In this document: in pieces, positions 47,231 through 57,625 of the stretch | Numbering within the stretch: the first letter of the stretch is position 1 | Layout of the letters: the number at the start of each line of letters is the position of its first letter | Assembly (NCBI GenBank): GCA_030062745.1 | Contig: CP099850.1 | Span: 5,518,001 to 5,582,000 of the forward strand | Direction of reading: 5' to 3' | Length of the DNA stretch: 64,000 nt | Source: Capitulum mitella | Lineage: Eukaryota > Arthropoda > Thecostraca > Pollicipedomorpha > Pollicipedidae | Program-made: the position numbers and the translations under genes | Notes under the pieces: generated by a model | What the model was told of the DNA's origin: nothing | The model's database searches: none | What the model saw: only the letters and a program-made list of their open reading frames with translations

Positions 47231-50200
47231 TATTCACGGCCTGAGTTAGCCATCGCGGACCACGCACCTCCGTGATCCTGATACGCGTGGTAGCCCCGTG
47301 GTTGGACGTTATGGTGCGCGTCACCCTCCACAAAAAGGGCTACTTTTCGTCGCTTATCCGTGGCAAAAGAATAGGACAGACTTTCGAAATATGAGATTGG
47401 TTTTGAAATCGGCATCAACAAGCAAAGTATTCTCAGTATTGGCGTAAACTCACAGAAACGCTACCGGTCGCTTTTCAAGTGTGTTACGAACAAGTCATGT
47501 GCATCTCGTATTTTGCGTGATTCAGTCGGTAACTCCGTTACGACCATTCTCAGCAGTGCCACTATGATAAAAAAAAAACGTTTTCAGCCAGCTGCATTAA
47601 CCGCTCTGCGCAACATCTGCCTGACGCGCCTTCATACTGTCTAAACGCATTATAACGGCCGTGTGCGGTATGCTTTGGAATGTATATAGTATGTCGCGTC
47701 ATAGTATGCTGGGCGCTATTCATAGTATGTTTCCAGATGCTCGTATAGACTGTGGCATAATTTAGTAAAGGCTAGGGCTTTCCGCTAACTTTGTTGCAAT
47801 ATCTCTGCGCACCTCTCCACTTCGGAGCTTGCAGTGATGCCGGCTTTGAGTTACCCTGACTTCTGGATGTAATCGTTACTTCTGAGTAATAAAAGCAAAA
47901 TGTGTCCCGTTGTACACTGCCGCGTGCGGCGGGTACCGCGTCTAATGCACACTCCGTATCACATGCCAATGCATTTACTGCTCATCTTCGGCAATGGGCC
48001 AAATCCATCGCTGGGTCCCATGCTAAGACCGCCTGACGCGACGCTAAGACTCCCTGAACGCGACACGTGCTGCCTGGTGTAGCACGTGCATGATATTGTA
48101 CGACGGGGCGTCCAATTCCTTTCGAGCCGATACCAGTTCGAGTCACGGTGGTCCCGAAAAAAACGACAGTTTTGTGAGAATAAACGTGCTGCTGTCTGTC
48201 GTTTCTGTTCCCTGGCGTCATCTTCAGCTGTTCAGCTGTACCGTTATGTTCTGAGCATGTTGTAACGCATTGCACCGGTAGGAATGAACCAGACAGCGGT
48301 CAGTTAGTCTCCTGAAGTGGGCGGAGCCCAGCGCTAGATGTGTGACGTCATTTATCCCTGGTGTTTGTCCGCGGTGTGAAGTCGCCAAATGTTTTGCAAC
48401 AATAATCGCATATGGCTCCGTGAGCTACGTTAATATTTGAGCGACCCTTACTTTTGGTCCGCTGTTGACCTAACATTTTCCAGAAACGGGCGTCTGAGTT
48501 GAAATGGCGATATGCAAATTGTCGTCAACGTAAAGCTCCAATTTTTAAACAGTCGAGAGCAGTTAGGAGACGCAAAATTTAACGTGTTATACGGCCGTGG
48601 CTTGATGCCAACAACGGTCTATCGCCTGTGAGACGGTGACAGCGGTGTAAGCGTTGGTGGGTGGGAAGGAGGGAGGAGGAGAAAGCTGCCTTCTCGCTCA
48701 GGAATGTTTGACAATGACCATTAGCCATCTGGTATCATTGGAAGTCTTTTCCAAACAGCATTTAAACTACAATGCTAAATTTTCCCGGATCCGGGGGGCA
48801 ATTGCCACTGCATCCATCCCTCGCTGTGCCGTCACTGGATACCAGGCCTACAATACGCTCAAATCGACATTGCTTTTGTGGCCCACGTGACGCCCGACTG
48901 ACTACAGTATAAGTAAGTACGCCATGAACTTAGCGAAAATCGTTATGTCATCACTGAACCGGTCATGTGAATATCGATGGCATTCTGAACCGCATTGTGC
49001 AACAAATGCTCGCGATGGTGCTGTAAAAACTTAAGCGATGAATAACTGCGGTGATTAAATGAACAAGGCCATTGTGATTACGAACAGCTTGATCCATACC
49101 CGGCAATAAAACAAATAAAAAGTGACGTTGTGGGCAGAAACGGTGAGATAAGAAGTAACGGTGATAAACTATGATTTTGGTGAGCTCAGAAGTGAAATCG
49201 TTGAGCATTGAGCAAAATCCGGTGAGCTGAAGAATTCCCCGAGGAGGAAAACGCCGTTGAATCGTGGATATACACCAGTGCTTCTCAGATTTTCCTGATC
49301 GTCTTCCTTCTCATTCTTTGTTTTGCCTCCTTCTGGACTTTTAGCACCCTGCACGATGGGCGCCTTCAGACCTTTCAGATTTCATATTCCAGTCGCAGTC
49401 TACCTTCATCCGTTGTTCGCCATCCCCATTCCCCGAAATAACCAGACCCTCAACTTTGCGCTGACGCGAAGGTCGAGCGATCCACCGAGGGCCAGTCTTT
49501 AGATCCCCGGGGAATCGTTCCGCTGTTATCAATTCATTGATTCCACTGGCTGAAATAACATGCACATCTGCAGCATTGTTGTCCTGGCCCCTCCCCCAAC
49601 AAGCCTCACCGCACTCCAAGGTGCCATTTATTCGCGGACAGATCACATGTCATACATTCCATTAAGACTGGAGAAGCATCTCATCACGAAGACAGTACTG
49701 GGAGCGACATGTCGCGTTACATCAGGCGTCCCCTCGCTAGAAACTGAGGCTCCGAATGCTTGCTAAAAGATCATCCCTGACTTCACTGAAATATTAGACG
49801 TTCGCACTCGCCATTCCCACGATGGGGATGACTGGGGAGCATCTGGAGGTTCAGGTTTCCAGCCGTGGTTTCGTCGTGCCCGCGGTACACACTGTGCCGA
49901 AGCTGTGTAAACATCATAGAATCTCTCAGTCTCTCCAGCCCGGGCTGACCTGATTTTTTGCATTGGATTTCATTTCAAGTCCCTGCGGAGATTTTGACAA
50001 ATCAATAGCAGTATCAATGCCTCTGATCCGGACATATGTGTTTACGCAAAACAATTGGTCGAAAGGTGTCTGAGATGCATTCAGTGAAGCAAAAATGGGA
50101 TAGAAAGCCAATTTCGTTTACATGTAAACTTCAGGATTCACATTGCTTGTAAACAAAGCAATGCAACGAATCATTAGGTAAGTCACACTACAACAGAAAC

Positions 50201-50690
50201 AGATAACGCATCACATGAATACGGCTATCTAGTCCACAGAACAAGACGCTACGTAGCAATGTCGTGTGTAGGCTGCCTTAGCTTTTCTGGGCTACAGCTT
50301 TCTGAGTCAACATGAAAATATAGAAGGCTTCCCACTATACCAAGTAAATCAATTATTTCATGCTTTAGAAAATGGCGAATGAATACTTCCAATACAGTAC
50401 CAATACTATGGCGCATACTTTTGATCACTTTTTAGACTTCTGCTATCATCACAATGGAAACATTATAAAAAGTGGATTTGTGATGGAAGCTTGAGCACAC
50501 TTTACATCAGTCAGAGGCTTTACAACCCCCGTTAAACCTTTCCACCCGCTGATTCACAAACAAACACCATTGGACAGTGACTAGGACCATTCTTAGGATA
50601 TTCTGGACGCAAGTAATAACGCGTTGTCCGGAGTCGGGAAAGTCGATAATCATCTGCAACCCACTGCCACTCGTTTCTGCACATGGTCCA
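47231..50690. other. Unassigned DNA
   Basis: No gene is seen in 3.4 kb. CATAGTATG recurs at about 47698 and 47731. A 101-codon minus frame at 49341-49646 has no recognisable domain. Confidence 0.4.
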
Positions 50691-52071
50691 GGGTTTGACG
50701 AGGTCGGACGTCTGTGGCTTCTGGACCCCGTCTGCCCGACGTCGCGAGTTCCGCCCACGGCCTGAATCTCGTCACCCGCCCAGCTCGCAGCCCCGCCCGG
50801 GGCTAGCGGGTCCCGTCCCTGACACCGGCTCCGGTCTGGCAGGAAGAAGCCCGCAGCATCACCGTCTGCGGACGGCACGGTCTGGACGCGGGAACCAGTT
50901 CGTGGGGTCCCACTAGTCTCGGTGGGACGTCGTGCCACGTCCTCTCCAGCCAAACGAGCCCTAATCACAACGCACAAAGCTCGCTACCTAGAAAGCAAGT
51001 TGGTCGTTTTTCTAGTTCCTGCTGGATTTTCCCCAAATATGGTTACATGATATGAAATGCATTACATTGTAATAAATGGTAGCATAAAAGCAAACTGTGC
51101 TGAGGATCTATTGGAAGAGTTATATCAGCCGAATCATGCAAAATTTTTGCTTACAACATTCAAACTTTTATACAATATTCCAACTGTTACAGATGGCGGC
51201 CGTGATTTCTTGCGAAGGTGAGAGGTGCATTTTTTCCAGTTTGGCGTTCATGGCGCACGCAAAATATTGCCAGGATTCGTCAAAATCGTCATTCCAAAAA
51301 AAACTAAACCCATAATAGCCTCAAGTTATGGTGTTTGAAATACGTTTTGTGTCTCTAATTGTGCCCACCGTAGCATCTTTTGGCATAAGTTTAGCATGCA
51401 AGGGAAGCTTCACCTCGGAATTAGTTCTTCGTTATAACTACGCTGATTGAACTTTGTGCTTGTGTTTTGCGAAGTTTTTGTTCCAGCGTATTTACGGCAT
51501 CTTTTGGAGAGTAGTCGTACAAGAAGGGATAGGTAATTGTAATCTTAGTTATTTATAGCCATGTACTGACAGCAATGTTTACTAAGTGTAACTGGCTGTT
51601 CTCGTGTCAAAGTTCCCGGAAACTCTACGCTGGCAGATTTTCCGTCGTTTCATCCGAAATCGGTAGGAACTTAAAATAAATAAAAATAGAACTTAGCTTC
51701 CTCGGTGGCCAGTTGGTCTGGGCGTCCTGGCTACGTTCGCCGAGGGTGGCCGGCGGAATCACGCAGAGGCAGAAGCAGACAAAGTTTGCAGGAAAAGTGG
51801 ATGTAAAGGAAGCTTTCGATGCTAGCTGTGGTGGAAGAGCTACGTTTATTTGTAATTTAGCCATTTACCACGTGCAGTTGAAAAAATCGTGAGTTTTATC
51901 GCCTTCCATCATATCTCCGCACGACATTTCTGGCCTCGCGTCTGCCGGCTACCTAGGTAGCCAAATGCGAGTTGACCGTTAAGAACAGGTCGGTCTCCAG
52001 TCACCGGGTGCCGGCCCAAGGTCGGCGCCGCCCCTCCGGCCCCACAGTTGACCCGAGGGACCCGTCTCGGC
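50691..52071. other. GC-rich patch and 3' flank of the receptor gene
   Basis: A CpG-rich patch at 50691-50960 is open in several frames, with no domain I recognise. ATGGCGGCC at 51193 is followed within 30 bases by GAAGGTGAGA, which could be a tiny first coding exon with a splice donor, but nothing supports it further. A minus-strand frame at 51625-51864 begins with ATG and contains a Cys/Phe/Val-rich stretch; its function is unknown. Confidence 0.3.
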
Positions 52072-53343
52072 TCACACGAACGAGGTGGTGATGTTGGTGT
52101 TGGTAACGGTGTTGGTGTTGGTGATGGTGTTGGCGTTGGCGCCGTCACCGGCGTTGACCGCTACCAGCAGGATGCTGTGTGGCTTTGCCGCGGGCCCGGG
52201 CCGTCGCCGCCGCCGCCGCCACGACTCGGTTCGCAACAGCAGCAGCGAGCTGAATGCAAGTCGGAACTGCTTGCTCATCAGGCAGTAGAGCAGGAAGTTG
52301 ACGGCCGAGTTGGTGAGCGCCAGGATGTCGAGCAGTTCGCCGACGTGCTGATAGCAGGTGCGGAAGAAGTGGTCCTGCAGGATACCCGAGAGCAGCGCCA
52401 GGATCCCTTGAGGGAACTCGGTCAGCAGGAAGAGCAACAGCACGGCCACCAGCATGCGGGTGGTGCGGTCCGTCTGGCGCGTGCCCTTCAGCAGGTGGTG
52501 GTCGGCGCTGAGCGTGGGGCAGCCGCTCATCAGCCTCTTTTTGCGCCGCTTCGTCTCCATCAGAGCGCGAATCAGCCGCACCGAGAAGTAGGTCAGCGTC
52601 AGGCACGGCGCCAGCTTGATGAGCACCGAGTAGAGCCAGAAGTTGGCCCGGTTCAGCAGGCCGTGGTGTCGTCGGCCGATCTCGCTGATGTCGATGCTGT
52701 AGAGGACGGCGCCGCCACCGGCCGGGCGGCTCTGTACCGAAAACGTGAAGTAGGAGGGAATGCAGATAATGGGCGACAAGATGTAGGCACCGACGATGAA
52801 CATGATGGACCGCTGCATAGTGCAGCAGCGCACGGCCGTGGTCGGGTGCACAATTGACAGGAACCGCCACACGGCCAGCATCACCGTCATGAAGATGGAC
52901 ACGGTGTGAAAAACCTGCGCAAAATGGGCGTGGAAGAGGAAGTAGACGGTGGCCGAGTGCGAAAAGAAGTCCGTGGCGTCGATGTAGTGCTGGTAGGCGA
53001 ACGGAACGTACTCTAGCATCACAGCCATGTCGGCCGCTGCCAGGCCTGTCAGGATGACGTTGGTCGACGACAGCATGTCCTTCCTGGTCAGCACGACGAT
53101 GTTGATGAGGTTGGCGATGGAGCCGAAGACACAGACGACAAGGGCGAGGTAACCGTGTAGTGGCCTGTACGAATCACGCAGCCAGCGCACTCTCTCGTCG
53201 CAGGTGTCGGCGCTCCGGGTTGCGGTGAACTCGCCCGAATGGTTGTTGAACGCCTCCCAGTCTTTGAGCGTCAGGTTCATCCGCTCCAGCATGACGTGCA
53301 GGAACGCCTGGGTGTCCGTTCTGACCTCCGTGTTCATCGACAT
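52072..53343 (-). CDS. Neuropeptide GPCR, DMSR/myosuppressin (FMRFamide-like) receptor family
   Basis: A seven-transmembrane receptor of about 423 residues in one uninterrupted exon. Counting from the ATG at 53343, TM1 is about 63-85 (His-Gly-Tyr-Leu-x-Leu-Val-Val-Cys-Val-Phe-Gly), TM2 93-113, TM3 131-164, TM4 176-201, TM5 233-258, TM6 294-322 (Leu-Thr-Glu-Phe-Pro-Gln-Gly-Ile) and TM7 333-357. The DRY motif is replaced by Trp-Arg-Phe (159-161), and NPxxY by Asn-Ser-Ala-Val-Asn-Phe-Leu-Leu-Tyr (345-353). Both are typical of DMSR-type receptors, which bind RFamide or myosuppressin-like peptides at the plasma membrane and usually signal through Gi/o. Possible N-glycosylation sites are Asn23 and Asn34. 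The frame is open upstream to 53457 but without an earlier ATG there; an upstream exon is possible. The tail is rich in Asn/Thr and is encoded by a GTTGGT-type repeat (52084-52140). The ligand is inference. Confidence 0.92.
   Translation of the reverse strand: MSMNTEVRTDTQAFLHVMLERMNLTLKDWEAFNNHSGEFTATRSADTCDERVRWLRDSYRPLHGYLALVVCVFGSIANLINIVVLTRKDMLSSTNVILTGLAAADMAVMLEYVPFAYQHYIDATDFFSHSATVYFLFHAHFAQVFHTVSIFMTVMLAVWRFLSIVHPTTAVRCCTMQRSIMFIVGAYILSPIICIPSYFTFSVQSRPAGGGAVLYSIDISEIGRRHHGLLNRANFWLYSVLIKLAPCLTLTYFSVRLIRALMETKRRKKRLMSGCPTLSADHHLLKGTRQTDRTTRMLVAVLLLFLLTEFPQGILALLSGILQDHFFRTCYQHVGELLDILALTNSAVNFLLYCLMSKQFRLAFSSLLLLRTESWRRRRRRPGPAAKPHSILLVAVNAGDGANANTITNTNTVTNTNITTSFV
52084..52140 (-). 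repeat. GTTGGT-type microsatellite in the receptor C-terminal codons
   Basis: Plus-strand GTTGGTGTTGGT-like units, read on the minus strand, give alternating Asn and Thr codons in the last ~20 residues of the receptor. Such a tail is likely to vary in length between alleles. Confidence 0.85.
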
Positions 53344-53457
53344 GTCTGGCCACCTTCGGAGCGCTGACGCGTCCACCTCCTGCCGGGAGGCCGAGGCACA
53401 AATCAGCTCACTGCCTGACCAGTTACCCTCCGACCGTGTCCCTATCCATCGCACCAC

Positions 53458-53665
53458 TATTGCCTACCCAGGACCCTGTTCCCACCTCACCACATCCCCA
53501 TTCCCCACCCCACACCCTGTTCCTACCCCACCACGCCACCAGTCTCTACTTCAAATCCCGTCTTTACCTCACCACACCATCAGTCTCCACCCCAGACCGT
53601 CCCCACTCCACCACATCATCAGTCTACTCCAAACCCTATATCTCCACTGACAGACCACGAGTCTA
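53458..53665. repeat. C-rich degenerate repeat upstream of the receptor
   Basis: Phrases such as CCACACC, CCACCACG and CATCAGTCT recur with ACCCCA-rich linkers. It lies in the 5' flank of the minus-strand receptor gene, so the transcribed-sense strand is G-rich. No core promoter element could be named. Confidence 0.6.
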
Positions 53666-53700
53666 GCTCCAGACGCTGCTGCATGACTGTCAGACCAATG

Positions 53701-54975
53701 TTCACAGCCCCATACCCGGTGGCTCCACGGAGGTTAAAACTGCGGAGGTTGACCGCGTCCATGAGGTTTTCCAAGATTGCCAGAGAACAAACGAACGCAG
53801 CGGCACGAAACGTTCTGCACGTCTTGCTTGACCATGCCTACTCTTTATATCCAAGTTTTGACTTCCGGTCAAGTCAGGTGTCTGACTTAGGTTAGGTCAA
53901 GTGGACCTATGTCCAGCAAAGTTTAGAGGCCTGTAACTTTTTCGGAAAAACACGATATCACCACAAAACTTTCAGGAACTGGAGATCTGATAGGTGCAAC
54001 AAATCCGTTATCTCAGGCTTTTTGGAATTCTCGAGTCATTGACTTAAGGTCAAACCCACTGTCAGGACATGCCATCATTTTTTGGGAAACTGACGCAAAT
54101 TTTTTTATTTGTATATATATGTATATATAAATATATATATATTACTCTGAATGTGGGGTGATGCAGACATCCGGTTGCCGTCAATGGGGAAAATGACAAT
54201 GAATTCCAGCCATTGACCTGAGGCCAGGTCACGAATAACTGTTGTGAGCCAAAATGCGCCGCCGTCGAAATCGACGATGAATGGCTCAGAACAGGTAGAA
54301 AATAGCAGGAATGGCTCGCACAGTAGCGAGCAATACCCATAAATCCAAAAAGGTTTAAAAAGGCGTATTTTGGAAATAAACAGGCTGACGCGAATAAAGA
54401 TGCTTTGTCAGTGTTTATTGATAACTACTAGGTTTTTCCCGAAATTTAAGCATAAGAAACCATCATGAGAGCCATTAGGGACAGCAAACATTACTTGGAA
54501 AAGCTTTTGTCGCGAAAATAAGAAAACGCTAAAATTAGTTCTCGCTAATTTCATACCGCGTTCGGTACCGGTACCCGCATTGCGGTGGCGCGAAAATTGC
54601 TGTGACTTGACACTTTAGTTCAACGTTTCGGCGTATATGTTGAACAAATGGAGAAATTAGACGTGTTCAGCATCTGCGGACTTTACCTATTCGTTTGCGC
54701 CTTTACCTGAACTTAAATAATCACAGCCCTCGAGATCCAGGCAGTTTCTCGGTTTCATGCAAATGACTGAGAGAAAACATATGTAGGGTGTAAATGGCTT
54801 ACATATTATTCAAAATTGAAAATGAGACCAGTTTCGAGCTCTACTTGCCACGAGCTTTTCGATGGTGTGATTGTTTTTATCGTGCGACTAACCGTTCGTG
54901 AGTTAGAGGGGGCGGTCAACGGCCACATCCCAGTCGGGCGTGGTTGGCGCCGATTGCCAGTCGGACGCGGGTCAA
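53701..54975. mobile_element. Diverged copy of the 9518-11023 TTAA element
   Basis: It is collinear with 9518-11023 except for the AT-rich array. Examples are GAGGTTTTCCAAGATTGCC at 53763, CTTTTTCGGAAAA at 53937, TTCGGTACC near 54563 and ATCGTGCGACTAACCGTTC at 54878. The border TTAA sites are decayed to TTCA and TCAA. A short TATA microsatellite at 54106-54142 is specific to this copy. It begins just upstream of the receptor's C-rich 5' flank. Confidence 0.65.
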
Positions 54976-55967
54976 TGGAGGCGTGTGCGCCGCTTCATGG
55001 TGCACTGAGAAACAAATGAATTCTTCTGCGGATCAAAGACGAGTTGTGTAGTAAAACTGTAAGTTGTACCAGCTGTAAAACTCTTCCGGTACCCTCGCTT
55101 GGCCTTCAGAATGGTTCATCCAAACCTCTTCCATGATACCTTTGCTCTTCCATGGCTTAACCAGAACTCACTTGAATGACTTTTTCATTTATTTCCTATG
55201 ACGTCGTCCAGAATCCACGGTGACTCTTCCAGAACTTCTGGTTATCCCACATACAAGACGATGTACAAAGGACCCCAAACACTCGATCCAGTGTACATAA
55301 TGTGCTGATTATCAGATACTTCGACAATGAGCAATCTCGAAATACAAAGCTTCCTTCTTCAGTATTAAACTAGAATAAAGAAAAAGATATTCATCAGGCT
55401 GCTCTAGTCCAACTGCGCCCAACAACATCGTTTCACCGTTCGTGCGCACTTCTCAGTCTGGCTTCATTTCAGCCTCCATAATACCATGAACATACGAGTA
55501 GCTACGGGTGTCTTCTCTTAACTTCTTACGTTAACGAACCATCATGCAGTTTTCGAGAAGGGACACAATGGAGTGACCGTCCCAGCTTTTTCCTTGAAAT
55601 ATCGCAATTCTTACTCTCACTGTGTCACAAATGAACAACTGAAGCCATGTAACTTAACACGCGCACCGGAAGGGGGCACTTTTGCACCCTACCTGTATTT
55701 CTTAAAAGTTTCGAGAACGAATCGGATTTGGTTGCTGCTACTTTGTGACCTTTATGGCAATTGAATAGCTCGTCGACTGACGCAAGAAATCGAACATTGG
55801 CGGGAAACTTTTTGAATTAGCTGAAGTCAAACCTACAACGAAAATAACGGATGTCGCTGACAAATAGGAACTTTTGCGAAAGGACTAGCGTTCTACCTAA
55901 GAATCAGCCGATATCATTCGATCATAAGTAATGGATGTACCAAGACCAAAGCCAGGGTCAGTAAGGG
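54976..55967. other. Unassigned DNA
   Basis: No gene is seen. The final bases (about 55936-55967, CAAAGCCAGGGTCAGTAAGG) match the upstream part of the 153-bp array that resumes after the MITE at 57174. Confidence 0.45.
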
Positions 55968-57174
55968 TTAACCCTATTCCCGGAGGGCTAGACGGTATGG
56001 TCGATTCCCGGCAGGGGGGGCAAATTCGGCCTCCCTGAGATCTCGAGAACTACTTGTCCGATTTCATCGCAACAAACGGCAATCGATTTGCCGTCACGTG
56101 AACTACATTTCTACAAAAAGAAATTTTCAAAATTTTGAAATTTGTGGATACAGGGGGGCAAAAATGTCAAAATGGGGGGTACTTTTGGACCTCTTATAAC
56201 TCCGTCGTTTATGGGCCGATTTCGATGAAACTGGCATGAATCGAGAGATTATGGATGGGGCTTTTACCATAAACCCACAAATTTGAAATTTTGGATAAAT
56301 TCATGGGCGTTCACAGGGTTTCAAAAATAGGAGGATTAGTCTTCTAACATCTGAATGAACAAAATTGGCAAACACCCTTTTTTGGCTTCTGCTAGTCATG
56401 TCATACTAAAGAAGTACAAATCGCATTACAGTGTTTGTATAATGTTAGCATAGGCGGTGCCAGGGACATGAAAAAGGGGGAACTGTCATGGTCACACGTT
56501 TCTCAGATCAACTTGTGACCTTTGACCTTAAATGACCTCCAGTAACCTTGGGGTCACTTGGAATGATCTCGTGTGCATTTAATATTATCTGTAAGCGTTT
56601 TCAATCATTTGAATTCACTCCGTTTCAAAAATTTCATTTTATGGCTATTGCGATATAGGGTACGCGCACTGACATTTTACGTCATAGCTTCGTGACCCGA
56701 CCTGATATCAAGCTGAAACTTGGTACACAAGTAGAAGGAACCCTTCTACGTCATATACATTCCGGGTTTGGCATTTGAAAAAATGGCGCCGAAATTATTG
56801 CAAAAAAAACAAATTTTGACTTTTGACCTTGACCTGACCTTGTAAAATGATAAACAAAATTATATCTGCACATTGCCCAACTATTTAGCTATGCATCCAT
56901 ATAAAGTTTCAAGTTCTAGCTTTAAAACTCTGTTTTTGGCAGACATTTTCATTTTACCCTCAACATGGCCAAAAATGGCATGAGGTGCCTCCCAAAAACG
57001 TTACCTGGCTCCGCCCCTGAGAAAAATAGAATTTTGAAATTTTGTCACAGCACGTAGAAAGAATAGCTAGGAAAAGTCACCAAGTTTCGTGAAGCTGCCT
57101 TAAAATGCCTGAAATTGGCAAGCAAAAAACCCGAGGGGGGTGGATTCCGCCCCCCCTGCCGGGAATAGGGTTAA
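55968..57174 (-). mobile_element. piggyBac-like MITE, copy 2 (1207 bp, inverted relative to copy 1)
   Basis: TTAA stands at 55968-55971 and 57171-57174, with the same TTAACCCTATTCCCGG / CCGGGAATAGGGTTAA ends as copy 1 at 37217. By eye, most of the length is identical to the complement of copy 1. It inserted into a tandem array: joining its flanks at one TTAA restores array sequence. The DR1 motif of copy 1 is kept here as TGACCTTTGACCT at 56516-56528. Confidence 0.92.
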
Positions 57175-57625
57175 GGTCATCAAAGGTCAAGGTCAATCAG
57201 CTTGAAATCTAATCCAGATTTGCTTTGCAACATGTCGGTTACAATGAAACACGCATTCAATGACGCTAATAAAAACACGTTTGCGCACACTGAAACCCTT
57301 ACATATACCAGGACCAGTAAAGGTCAAGGTCATCAGAGGTCAAGGTCAAGTATTTTGAGACATGGTCCAGATTTGTTTTGCAACATGTCGACATGTATGA
57401 AACATGCATTGAAAGACCCCAATAAAAACACGTATGAGACATTGTTACGCTTATAAATAACAAGGTTAGTGCAAGTCAAGGTCACCAAAGGTCAAGGGCA
57501 ACTATTTTATGACCAGGTCGAGATATGCTTTGCAATATGTCGATTGGTATGAAATATGCATTAAGTGACCCTAATAAAAGCATGTTTCGCACTTTGATAC
57601 GATTATGCATACAGGTATATAATAT
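57173..57625 (+). repeat. Three-copy tandem array, 153-bp unit, rich in AGGTCA
   Basis: CATGTCG followed by ATGAAA and ATGCATT-like sequence recurs at 57231, 57384 and 57537, a spacing of 153 bases each time. Each unit opens with clustered AAGGTCA motifs, for example AAAGGTCAAGGTCA near 57186 and AGAGGTCAAGGTCA near 57336. The first unit is split by the MITE at 55968-57174. No coding capacity. Confidence 0.9.

Noticed and set aside
52048..52870. Plus-strand 269-codon and minus-strand 241-codon frames over the receptor gene
   Set aside because: Both are shadows of the receptor coding sequence in GC-rich DNA. The receptor frame alone shows transmembrane segments and family motifs.
53344..53457. 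Longer receptor N-terminus starting at 53457
   Set aside because: The first codon there is GTG. The first ATG in frame is at 53343, so the extra 38 residues are not supported.
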